Positions 46,151 through 57,239 of a stretch of DNA of 64,000 nt are shown here, piece by piece; the first letter of the stretch is position 1; the number at the start of each line of letters is the position of its first letter. This DNA is from Escallonia rubra. Its lineage: Eukaryota > Streptophyta > Magnoliopsida > Escalloniales > Escalloniaceae. The translations under genes and the position numbers were made by a program. Under the pieces are notes generated by a model. The model saw only the letters and a program-made list of their open reading frames with translations. It did not search any database and was not told where the DNA came from. The DNA is taken from NCBI GenBank assembly GCA_033065855.1, contig JAVXUO010002499.1:1-64000 (forward strand), in the 5' to 3' direction.

Positions 46151-46379
46151 GGTATTCAGTCATCAAGGTAGGTGGCCGACCCCAGGGTGGCCGACCCCTT
46201 TAGGTGGAAGGCACACCAAGGTTGCTTCACAAAGGGAAAATGCATGTGACTTGAGTATGTGACGCGTTGACCGGTAGGTGAGCGTTGAAAAGTTGCCACT
46301 TGAATGCGCCGAGGTGTCATGAGAATTGGGACCCCCAGTTTCCCTATAGATGTAGCCAAGATAGGTTGGGAACAACTAT

Positions 46380-46911
46380 CAATATGCTTGAACTTTTTCG
46401 AGTGAAAATATTATAACTATTATTAGCCATAGACTAGCTTTATCTGCACCATTTTTATTTTGCGTACACCATACACAGATATCAAGATTACATTGAAGTT
46501 CCTTAAGACTTGCTAGTCACTTCATCTAGCTTGATCATGAGATATAATGCAGTAACATAAAACATGTTACGACCATAGTTGGCAACGCCATCAAACAAAC
46601 CATCGTCATGTTTGGTCAATCCACTAACCAACTTAAGATATCAAATGGCTATTGCTATGCTAATCCGTTGAGCCCTCTTTTAGATCAACATGTTTGGAGA
46701 GAAAAAAGAAAATAAATAATATTCAACTATAATTGAAGTTCTGGATAACCACTGAGTTAAAACTCTAACTTGATGTGCTTCGCAAATCCAAATAGGGTAT
46801 CCTTTTCTAAAAAATCCAATTGACTCCTAATATATATTTTTCATCAGATTTCACAAGGTTGAAAGCTTCAAACTCATAGACGGTAGAGAATTTTGAATCG
46901 ATAGTCACAAT
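46380..46911. other. AT-rich flank; right part begins duplicated segment copy 1
   Basis: No gene is seen in the left part. From about 46786 the sequence (aaatccaaatagggt...) aligns with 50971 onward, which is the second copy of the duplicated segment. The 8-mer gtcacaat at 46904-46911 is the left TSD of the hAT-like element. Confidence 0.6.
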
Positions 46912-48683
46912 CAGTGGCGGAACCAGTATTTCACTTCAGGGGTGCCAAAAATATATCGAAGTTACTAATTTTTTTATGAGTAAAATAATATACAAAAACT
47001 GAGTGCACTTTTTGATAATACAAAAAAAAAATACTAAAAACATCCAAGTGGTCTTATTAAGTTTCATGAAAGCTACTAAAAACTCTTTACAGGACAAAAA
47101 AAAAAGAACGAATACGAAATAGATATTTAAGTATTTACAAACGAAAATACTAAATAACTACTGGATGAGGCCCCGAAGATCGATAGAAGCTTGATAATAG
47201 CCTCATTCCCAATAATTTGAAGACATTTTTCTCAATGTAGTAAACCAAGCTATCATTCATCCATTTTTCTTGATGAGGCCTCTCGGCACAGTCTCCCTCA
47301 CTTCGCTAACAAGGGAGGCGCAAGATTCCATATATTGCGCACAGAGCATAAAAAGCGTTAAATATAAGAAACTCAGGTATTTGTTTTGCTCATTTCTTTC
47401 TCATTTATTCATTGTGTGCGCGCTCCTGAGGGTAAGAGGAGGGAGGAAGAAAGAGGAGACAATTTTTAGATGTATTTGCAGAAAAGAATGAATTGGTACT
47501 CAGCAAATAGGAGGCATACCTCCAAAAGTTAAACAGGAATATAAAATCTCCAGGGACATGATGAATACCTCCCCCCAGGCTTAAAACACAAAGGAAGCAA
47601 CCAAAGTCTAAGCACTTAATTTGAGCTCTATAATTGACTAATGTATTAATTAGCAGCTTTCTGAATTATGTATTGGGTTGGTCCTCTGTTCAAGCTTCCC
47701 TGAATCTTTCTAAACATATGTATGTCTACAATGTAGATCTCTACTCTGTCCGTAGGTGGTAGACATCTTCTTATTCATGTTGCATAAGCCCACCGGACCG
47801 CTTAAATTCCAAGGTTACCTAGGTTCTAAATGCAGCACAAATGCACAATTCAGTAATCAACTCCCATAATCTGCAAGAGAAATGTGCTATTAACAACTTT
47901 GAGTCCCTATTTTATTTGCTTTATAGTTACCAATGGCATGGCAATTGGGCTATATACCAAAATTCTCAACTGCATGCAAAGTCAATCACAACAATTAGTT
48001 GAAACTGCGTCAAGACTTTCACAGCCATGAAAATCATATCTTCCTCTCAACCAGCAATATAAGGATATTATTAAGTTCCATAAAAGAAAGGGGAACTGGC
48101 AAACCAAACCCACCGCCATACACACTCAGTAAAGCTAGGGGCATTGGTTGACAGAAACAAAATACCATCAAAACCAAAATTATCCAGAAACCCAGATAAC
48201 ACCCATCTAGTAATTTGGATCAAAATGGTTCCTTAAGACCTATACTATGATAAAGCCAAACACTACCAGAGTACTAGTCCTCAATATAACCAGAAACCCA
48301 AAGAATCAAAGTAAAAAAGACACATGTTAAGTCAAAACAGGTTGGCTGGAAGAGTCCTCGCCTCGCCCGGCTCACTGTCGCCACTCGCAGTCGCCGGTCA
48401 CTGCTTCTTCTTCAGTTGGTGGTTCCAGATCTGAAGATGTCTTCCTCAACAGTCGGTGCCTCAACTCGTTCCAGAGCTAAGTCCACTCGCCGTCGGCCGT
48501 CACCCGTCGCCGGTGAGTGAGTGTCTACAGTCTGCCTGTCTTAGAGTGGGTGAGAGACTTGGCATCACAGAGAGAGAGAGAGAGTCGCAGAGCAGGTGAT
48601 GAGGTGAAATGATGAAAAAAAAATTCTTTCGGAAGTTGAGGGGGTACATTAGCCCCCCCTCGTTCTAACGTAGCTCCGCCCTG
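46912..48683. mobile_element. Non-autonomous hAT-like DNA transposon (1772 bp)
   Basis: The left end CAGTGGCGGAACCAG pairs with the right end, whose reverse complement is CAGGGCGGAGCTA. The 8-bp duplication GTCACAAT / GTCACAGT (46904-46911, 48684-48691) agrees at seven positions. The uninterrupted paralogue near 51100 reads straight through (cgattgtcacagttggc), which confirms the insertion. No transposase frame is seen. A GC-rich patch at 48350-48560 differs from the AT-rich rest and may be a captured or untranslated gene fragment. Confidence 0.88.
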
Positions 48684-48779
48684 GTCACAGTTGGCTCACT
48701 ATACACGCGACATTAAAAGGGCTCTTTTTTGCTTCCAATCATAATAGGCTTGCAAACTTGGACCCCAGCCATATCGATT

Positions 48780-49460
48780 ATATTCCCTTTTAACTTATTG
48801 TAGACAAGAATGGACATGAATGTTCAATTTTTCCTCCTATTTTTGGCACGAGATCATACTTTTTAGCATATTTACTAGCATCAACTTCAAATATATCCTT
48901 TCCATTTTGTAACAAATTGTATGGTTCAATATATTTGATTATTTTCAAATAAAATTGTGCCACCCGAAGTATGTCACCCCTCTCATCAACTTTTTGAACC
49001 AAGCTCATTGATGAAGTGAGATGTGCACTATTTTCATTTTCAGGGATTTCTGCCAAAGTTGGTAGAAAAACTTGTTTTTAGATAAACTCAACTTCATTAA
49101 GTTGGGACATCCATATATGAAGAGTGCGTAATATCAAGACACTTAGTCCTTATTGGCGTGTCGGCCATGACAACCGATGAATGTAGTCATTCGACCTCCT
49201 CTTTTATCAATATAATTTCAAAAGTCATCTTTAAACATTCTCTTACTTTAGCTGGAATATTTCCAAACAAAGTTGATGGCAAATCTAGACTTATACCACT
49301 CTTAATTTCTTCTTCAAACTTTTCTAGTTCATTAGAGTTGCTTTCAAAACAATCGACAGAATAAATTGGTCATGATTTGCATTCATGTAAGTCATGAGAA
49401 CATCTCAGAAAATTCCTAAGTCGGTCAATGTAAGATGAATGTGCAAACCATTTGACATTT
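48780..49460 (-). pseudogene. Degenerate unknown coding sequence, copy 1
   Basis: Reads FGNIPAKVRECLKMTFEII, then IPENENSAHLTSSMSLVQK, ERGDIL, IEPYNLL, DASKYAKKYDLVPKI and EHSCPFLS. The product is not recognised. Lesions: a one-base deletion near 49360 (after NHDQ) and an in-frame TAA near 49080 where copy 2 has a sense codon. It lies just right of the hAT-like element. Confidence 0.6.
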
Positions 49461-49604
49461 CAAGGGACCAAAGATTCCAAAGAATAGCTTCTCACTAAAT
49501 TAACCCAGAAATTGGCCCTTAATTTATCCATTCCGACCTGAAATCCTAAGGAATTGTTTGAAAACATAGTTCCAAAACCCTGAATTCTAGTACTTGGCAT
49601 CTCC

Positions 49605-50895
49605 CGCTTTCTGATTAAGAGGGGTCCCACCAGGTGTGCCGATATTTTCGTTCAACAACAAACTCTCAATTAATATGCATGTGTTCTTTTATGCCTCTTG
49701 CTGAGAATTTCTCTGAAAACTAGAAAAAAAATAAACTAAACTGAAAATAGTAAAAATCTGCACATTCGCTGTAACACACTAAAACACACACACTTTCTTC
49801 CTCCCACGTACACCCTAATTCTTACACACACACACACACACTAAAACACATACTCACCCACTACTACACCTAAAACATACACACACTATTACACCTAAAA
49901 CACACGCATATATATATGAACTTATAAATCCCAAAACACACACACGCCCACACACACGCACACACATGCACGCATGCACTCGCGCGCACGCACACACACA
50001 CACTCACTAATAGATACGCTAACACCCCCATAAACTACATATACACACACCTATACACACACAATTACCCCCACACCGACACTTGAAACATACACACTCT
50101 CTGAAAAATGCACAGGCACACCTGCTACACACCTAAAACACATACACACTAATACACACTAAAAAACACCCACACACACCCAAAATCCTTAAAACATACA
50201 CACACACACGCATGAGCTACACACTAGCGCACACTGCTCACCTCACCACACACACACACATTTTACACACCCACGGCACACACTGAAGATACACACACAC
50301 ATAAAATTTGTTTTTACACACACACGTCTTCACACACCCTACAACACACACACAAATATACACATACAACACAACCAGATTCACGGCTGTGAACAGATAC
50401 ACACGCTGCAGAAGAAAATTCTCACACACCCCACTAAAAACACACACTAACAAGGAAAAGGAATCACCTTGGAAATTCCCACAAATGTTTCCTCCTCCTC
50501 TCCCCCCCCCCCCTTCCTTCCCTGTTTTTTCCTTTTGCCGAGCTCCCCTAGTTTTTTTTTTCTTTTCTCTTGTTTTTCTTTTCTTTGTTTCTTTCTGAAG
50601 ATTTTTCTCATTACTTTATGTTTTTATAGATTAGTCACCATCCAAAAAGTAAGAGGTGGCAATTGTATGACAATATTTTCTTAAAATTTGACACATGTAT
50701 CATTATTAGAAAACAACCCCAACATTTTTCATAATTACAAACTAACCCTAAAAGTTCACATAATTACGTTTTGACCCCAAAACAATTCCTTTCATACTAT
50801 ACCTATTCTCGATTATCGCTAAAAATATCGCCCTTTTATTCTCTCTACCAACAAATAATTATTTCGGACATCTCTGAAAAGTATGGGGTGTTACA
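49605..50895 (-). repeat. LTR-like segment with CA-rich block, copy 1
   Basis: The right end, read on minus, is TGTAACACCCCATAC, a Tekay-type LTR start. About 250 bp of sequence related to the E2 LTR follows, then a CA-rich stretch (49760-50460). The left part (49605-49880) aligns with 55134-55410 in copy 2. No genes. Confidence 0.5.
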
Positions 50896-50989
50896 TTGCA
50901 AAAATAGATAAAGAAAGCATTTAACTAATGGTGAGTGTTCATATAGTACAATCTTGCAAGTGTGGACACTGAAAATCCAAATAGGGTGT

Positions 50990-51930
50990 CCTTATCTGAA
51001 AAAATATAACACCATTGACTCCCGATATATATTTTTCATGAGATTTTACAGTGTTGAAACCTTCAAACTCATAAACGGTAGAGAATTTGAATCGATTGTC
51101 ACAGTTGGCTTACTATACATGTGACATGAAAATGCCTCTTTATTGTTTTTAATCGTAATAGGCTTGCAAACTTGGACCCTAGCCATATTGATTATATCCC
51201 CTTTTGACTTATGCATCCTAGACAAGAATGGACATGAATGTTCAAATTTTGTTTTTTTTTTGTTGTTGCTATTTTGGCATGAGATCATATTTTTCAGCAT
51301 ATTGACTAGCGTCAATTTCAAATCTATCCTTCCCATTTAGTAATAAATTATATGGTTCAATAATTTGACCATTGTCAAAATAAAATCGTGTCATCCCAAT
51401 TATGTCACCCCTTTCATCAATTTTCTGAACCAAGCTCATTGATGAAGTGGAATGTGCACTATTTTCATTTTCAGGGATTACTGCCGTAGATGGCAGGAAA
51501 ACTTGTTTTTTCGACAAACTCAACTTCATTAAGTTCGGATTCATTAATATATGACGAGTGCGTACTATCAAAACATTCAGTCCTTATTGGCGTGTCAGCC
51601 ATGACAATAGATGAATGTACTCCTTCGACCTCTTCTTTTATCAATATAATTTCAAAAGTCATTCTTAAACATTCTCTTACTTCATCTGGGATATTTCCAA
51701 ACAAAGTTCATGGCCAATCTAAACCCATACCACTCTTAATTTTTTCTTCAAACTTTTCTAGTTCATTAGAGTAGCTACCAAAATAGTTGACAGAAAATAA
51801 TTGGTCATGATTTACGTTCATGCAAGTCATGAGAACATCCCAAAAATTCCTAAATCGGTCTGTAAGATGAAAATAAAAACCGTTTGACATTTTAAGGGAT
51901 CAAAGATGCCAAAAAATAGCTTCTCACAAA
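50990..51930 (-). pseudogene. Degenerate unknown coding sequence, copy 2
   Basis: Longer copy of the same unknown frame. It begins around MSNGFYFHLTDRF (51890), then NVNHDQLFSVNYFGS, a stop at 51710-51708 where copy 1 has Ser, FGNIPDEVRECLRMT, a one-base insertion near 51505, IPENENSAHSTSSMSL, FEIDASQYAEKYDLMPK, a further frame change, then EHSCPFLSRMHKSKGDI and a C-terminus near 51046. Cys, Lys and acidic residues are frequent. No domain is recognised. Confidence 0.6.
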
Positions 51931-52054
51931 TTAACCTAGAAACTAGCTTTTAATACACCCATTTGTCGCTGAAATCCCAAGGAATCGTTTGAAAACATAA
52001 CTTTCAAACACCCTGAATTGTAGTACTTGGCATCTCCCACTTTCAAATTAAGAG

Positions 52055-55000
52055 TGTAATATCCTGAACTTCGGGAGCCACTTAAAATAACCATTGGTGC
52101 TCCGAAAAATAAACGGGCGTTAATTTTGGGTAATGCTCGAGTATTAGTAGAATATCGACGCTTAAAATAATTTTGGGGTAAAAATGTAAATTTTAAAATT
52201 TTTGGGGCATTTTCGTAATTTTGGAAAACTTGAGGGGCTATTTTGTAATTTTTGAAAATTATGCCTCACGTGTCAATTTTTCAGAAAATCTGGCATAAAG
52301 AGATGCCACCTCCTATTATTTGGTCTGATGACTAATGGAAATCTATATTAAACAAATATATGGGATGCAATTTAAAGTAAGAAAAGAGAAAGAAAATTCG
52401 GGTAAAGGGAAATAAGAAGAGAAAGAAGAAACATAAACAAAGAAGAACAAGAAAACAGAGCAGAGAAAGAGGGAGCATGAGCTCGGGCAGGAATTAACCA
52501 GAGAAATCAGAGAAAGATGGAGATTGGGAAGGATTACCAAGGTCAATTTCCTTATTTTTGTTAGTGTGGTTCTTGTTTTAAATTTAGTGGAAGATTATGG
52601 TATTTGCGTGTGTTCAGTGTTCTTCAGTGGGTATTTTGAACTGCATAAAAAAGGGGAGCTTGGGTGAGTTCTTAAGCGTTTCAGGGTGGCCAGTGTGTGG
52701 TTTGGATGTTGACTGTGTGTGTTCTTGGCTGTGTGCGTGTGTGGGAGTGTTCTTATTTCGGGTGTGTGTATATTTTGATGATCCGTGGGTTGAGGGGTGT
52801 GATTATGGATTTAAATTGTGTAAGTATGTGTTATAAATTATCCATATAGGTGATTTTTAGTGATTACGGACGAATTCATGGGTGTCTAGGTGAGTTGGAA
52901 CAGCCATGTCTCACGGCTGAAGGAAGAAGAAAGTGTGTGTGGAAAAGGTGCACTATTGTGTGCCTTTGATTTGAACAGTACTTGTAATGGTCGCTAAAGA
53001 TAGGATTATTTTAGGCAGTTTATTTCATGAATTTTTATAAATAGCTAGGGTCAGAATAAGACAAAGTACAAAACTGTAACCCCCAGTATTTTCACGAGAT
53101 GTATGCTCTGAAATATTTTGGGAATTTTCAGTGTCCGTAAAGGTTGCTAAATTAGGGTACCGATTAGGGAACTTTCCAAATTTATTTAACCTGGTAAACC
53201 AAGTTATTTTAATCTGAAATTTTTATAGAAACCATATTTTACTGATATGAATCATTATCTAAAACTTTGGGCCATTCTGAGGCCAATAGGTATTTGTTTC
53301 GCGAAACTGGCTTTTTAGCGCTCGATCCAGACACCGGTTTGAGATTTTTGGGCGGAAATTTTCTAAAATACTTTTTAGCCTAGGAATGATTTCAGGATGT
53401 TTAAAATAGCGTTTCAAAGTATTTTTGGGATTTTTCTGGTGCGGGAAACCCCCAGGGGCATTTTGGTAATTTGCCACCCCGAAGGGGTATTTTGGTAATT
53501 TGACATAAGAAAGGGATTTTTGCATAAATTCTTATCTAGGAAGCTTATTTTAGTGATTCTACTTATGAGAAGGCCGTTTGGATGATTTGAGTCTTAGAGG
53601 GGCATTTTGGTAATTTTACACCCTAGGGGTGTTTCGGTAATTTTACATACCCGGTGAGGAGGGTTTTATTTTGGGAGTATGCGTGAGTCTGTATTAAGTT
53701 TATAATATCGTAGTGTAGGCTGTATTCTGATGATTCGATAATTCCATTTAGGTTAAAGCTAAAGACTTTCCGGTTAGGATAAACTAGCTGCAGATGCAGG
53801 TAAGGGATTCTATTTGAACCCTGGGTAAGGACTTTTTTCCGAACCCTTATTTGATTACTCGTACTCGTAAGTACTTCTTTGATATACTTATGACTAATGT
53901 CGAATTCTGAATTATGTATTGATATCACCATGTTATTGCCCAGAAACCCCAATATTGAACCTGAATCGTTTGTTTGGAAACATTTTGATGCTCGCCTGTT
54001 ATTGTGTGCTGAGTAGATTTGACAATTGTCTGTATCCGTTCTTCTGGATTGTTGTGCTTAAAACTCGATAATTATTCGTAATCAGTTTTGTTGTTTATCT
54101 GTGATTTTCTTCTGAAAATTCTGATTTCTTCTGAAAATTTCGAATGCTGACTTGTGTCAGTATGATTATTGTTATTGGAATCCGAATTGATTTCGGAGAT
54201 TTGAACTTATGTTAACGCTCACTGATATTGCTGATTTTCTGTTGACCTGGGTTTCCGTTCTATGGGAGGGCGTAATAAGGCAGGTTTGAATCCTACAGGA
54301 AAAGCGGGCTAGTACCCAAGTGGACTAGTATTTTGGTACATCATGCATGTGTACACTACTAACTTTGCCTGAGTGGCATTGTTACCGCCCAGGATCAACA
54401 TTGATTTTTTATTTTCTCTGCTCTGGAAAGTGTCGTGCCTGTTATAGAAAAGATTTCTCTGTTGTACCATGATTTTTGCGGAAATGAATAAGAAAGGATT
54501 AACTCAATTGGTTTGGAATTACCTCGAGAAAGCTTTGTTAAACTCTGGAAATGATAACTTCGAAAATGATTTTGTTTTCATTGATTGTTTGGAATCCTTC
54601 CTGTTTGTATTTGTCTATTTTGGCATTTTATTTATGATGAATTATGATCCTTTTGGAAATCCTGGAGTTGTTTAGTTCGTTGAAGTGTTCTGAAAATCTT
54701 CGTCAGTTGGATTCTTTGGAATCATTTTGTAATCCTGTTGGTAGTCCTTGTACGACCTTACTGAGCTCTCAAAAGCCCACCCTTCGTTTGATTCCCTTCT
54801 GCAGGTTTTGATCAACAATAGATTGCTCGGGAATGGAGTTTAGAATCTGTGTGAGATTCCGATGAGCCCACCACTACTGTATAGTAAAACCCCTGTGCAA
54901 GTCGATACTGTTAATTCGTTCTATAAGGACTCAAGTTTGTAAAGAACCTAGGTCTTAATAATTCAAATTAAGCAGTTTGTAATATTGTATTTGAGGAATT

Positions 55001-55129
55001 TGAGTTGATGTCTAATTTGATGCTTTGAAGTATGGGTTAGTGACCATGATCTGACAGGTTGATGTGATCCGGTAGGTTAACGACCCGGGAGTTCGAGGCG
55101 GCGAAGCTCCGAATTTCTGGGGCGTTACA
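52055..55129 (+). mobile_element. Solo LTR F (about 3075 bp), Tekay-type
   Basis: Starts TGTAATATCCTGAAC and ends TCTGGGGCGTTACA. It is flanked by AAGAG on both sides (52050-52054, 55129-55133; the shared A makes the edge ambiguous by one base). Copy 1 of the host segment has the uninterrupted site attaagaggggtccc (near 49613). A TATA box lies at 53036-53044. There is a GT-rich block near 52690-52770 and ccaaaatgcc-type blocks in inverse sense near 53460-53650. No internal domain. Confidence 0.9.
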
Positions 55130-55133
55130 AGAG

Positions 55134-55356
55134 GGTCCTAGTGGGTGTGCCAATATTTTCGTTAGACAACAAACTCTCAACTAATGTTTGTGTTCTTTTA
55201 TGCCCCTTACTGAAAACTTCTCAGAAAACTGAAAAAACTAAATTGAAAATAGTAAAAGCTACACTCTCACTTTAACACACTAAGACACACACAACTTTCT
55301 TCCTCCCCTATCTGCAGAACACATACACACTTAATTCCTATACACACACCCTACCC

Positions 55357-55392
<36 letters not shown>

Positions 55393-55416
55393 GCACACGC
55401 GCACACACACACACAT
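55134..55416. other. Continuation of the duplicated segment, ending in a CA microsatellite
   Basis: Aligns with 49615-49880. Positions 55360-55415 are almost pure (CA)n. Element D inserted at the end of this tract. Confidence 0.65.
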
Positions 55417-57204
55417 TGTTCCCCACCTATTCGGATCGCACCCCATGGCCCGCTAAGGGACCCATTTTTGCGTGACACATCACCCATTCACCAGTCAATT
55501 ATTCAATGCCATTAGCCGGTCAAAGTGCATCTTCCTTCGAAACATCCACAGGCAATCAGGTTTTCTGTCGTTAAACATTACTTGGAAGAGCGCCAGACCC
55601 TTAAAGGGGTCGGCCACCCTTGTCTTGGGGGGAGGGCTGCTGACCCCTTTGGCATCTCACTCAACGCACTCTCTATAGTGCTCACTCACCACGAGTGATC
55701 CCTTGACACTCATCGCCGCGCCCATGCGCTGCGCCACTTTCATGACGTCCCCGGGCACCAGACATCATCTCGCGACACTCGTCATTCTCATGATACGTGC
55801 ACCGGCACCAGGTATTGTCTCGCGACGGTAGTCGCCACTCCCATGCACCACAATCATGTTACGTGCTTCCGGGGGGGCTCCACTCGTAGTGCTCCCGCAT
55901 GAGGACCTCTCGCAGTGGGATGAACTCGTTACCACAAAGTCATCGGCCCCACAGGATGTGCTCGTTACCACAAAACCATCGCCGTAAAAATCACAGGGGG
56001 CTCCGGCACGAGGACCCCTCACAGTGGGATGGACTCGTTACCATAAAGTCATCGCCACCACGGGATAGGCTCGTTACCACAAAGCCATTGCCGTCATAAT
56101 CACGGGGGGCTCCGGCTCGAGTAGCGGGATGAACTCGTTACCACAAAGTCATCACCGCCACGGGATGTGCTCGTTATCACAAAGTCAGTGCCGTCATAAT
56201 CACAGGGGGCTCCGCTCGTAGTGCTCCGGCACGAGGACCCCTCACAGCGGGATGGACTCGTTACCACAAAGCCATCACCGCCGCGAGATAGGCTCGTTAA
56301 CACAAAGCCATCGCCGTCACAATCACAAGGGGCTCCGACATGAGGACTCCTCGTAGCGGGATGGACTCGTCACCACAAGGTCATTACCGCCACGGGATGT
56401 GCTCGTTATCACAAAGCCATTGCCGTCACAGTCACGGGGGGCTCCGGCACGAGGACCCTTCGCAGCAGGATAGACTCGTTACCACAAAGTTATCGCCGCC
56501 TGGTTTGACTTGCGTGACTCTGAGCACTGAGCTGTGATCATATTCGATCATGTTACCGTTGATCGTCGACACCACCGGGACAACCACTGTCAGGTTCTCT
56601 GCGCGTCTCTTAACGCCCCTTGTGGGATTCAGTAAAGGCTTGGAACGGTGGCTGGGGAAACGAGCTTACTCTAATCACGCTACCACGGTGTGGTTAGTCT
56701 TCTCAGACAGACAAAGAGATGCCTCGTGGGCAAGGCAGTGCGGATATGGAGACCGGCAGTCCAACGGAGAATCGGTACTTTGGAACCCCTTGGTGACGTG
56801 TCACTCCCAGGACACAACACATGTCAGCTGACGATACAAGCATACTTTTGTCTATAAATAGAGGACTTTGAAACTCAGTTAAGTGATCTTGCTCTCATTT
56901 GACATTTTTATTTTCTCTCTCTAAAAAGCCTATTGTCTCTGAAATTCTAGTGAGAGAAACATATTTGGACTTCTGACATCGGACCCCTAACGCTGCACCC
57001 CTAACTTGGACTATCGACTGCCGGCCCTATTCGTCGTCACCCTACCTGCACAGCGCTGCCAGCCCTCACGGCCTGTCTGGGGAGCCTTACTCTCCGCCCT
57101 TACTCCGTCATAGCTGTCTCTTACTTTGCATACTTGGAAACTGACTCGGACTGCAGCCTTTGTGACACCTCCACGTAGGTACGAACCCACTTTCCTGGAC
57201 ATTA
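55417..57204 (+). repeat. 5' LTR of element D (1788 bp)
   Basis: Starts TGTTCCCCACC and ends CCTGGACATTA, related to the A/B/C termini. It contains an array of about 75-85 bp units at 55880-56510 (cacaaagccatcgccgtcac, gggctccggcacgaggac), which is the reverse-oriented equivalent of the element C 87-bp array, and a TATA box at 56853-56861. Confidence 0.85.
56853..56861 (+). promoter_or_regulatory. TATA box of the element D LTR
   Basis: TATAAATAG followed by gaggactttgaaactc, aligned with the promoter region of B and C. Confidence 0.72.
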
Positions 57205-57207
57205 TTT

Positions 57208-57225
57208 TGGCGACTCCGTTGGGGA
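57208..57225 (+). other. Primer-binding site of element D, tRNA-Arg type
   Basis: TGGCGACTCCGTTGGGGA, three bases from the LTR end; one mismatch in 16 to the complement of the tRNA-Arg 3' end. Confidence 0.8.
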
Positions 57226-57239
57226 GGTGAGCATCGTAT

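Larger units (their letters stand above)
38963..46374 (-). mobile_element. Element C: two-LTR non-autonomous Tat-like element
   Basis: Minus-strand order: 5' LTR 46374-43905, PBS 43902-43885, about 25 gag codons (MPQQRTATRTT near 43855), A-rich modules, GC-rich tract, hairpin, PPT 41046-41037, 3' LTR 41036-38963. The duplication ACTAT flanks it (38958-38962 and 46375-46379). It lacks gag beyond the start and all pol. It shares the gag-to-tail junction of element A. Confidence 0.92.
43905..46374 (-). repeat. 5' LTR of element C (2470 bp)
   Basis: Same termini as the 3' LTR. TATA box on minus at 44259-44267. It carries about ten 87-bp units (44640-45510) and the 30-bp array (45600-46150). Confidence 0.88.

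Noticed and set aside
54469-54675. 68-codon frame in solo LTR F
   Set aside because: Lies inside a non-coding LTR and is not kept in the homologous LTRs at 21254 and 24653.
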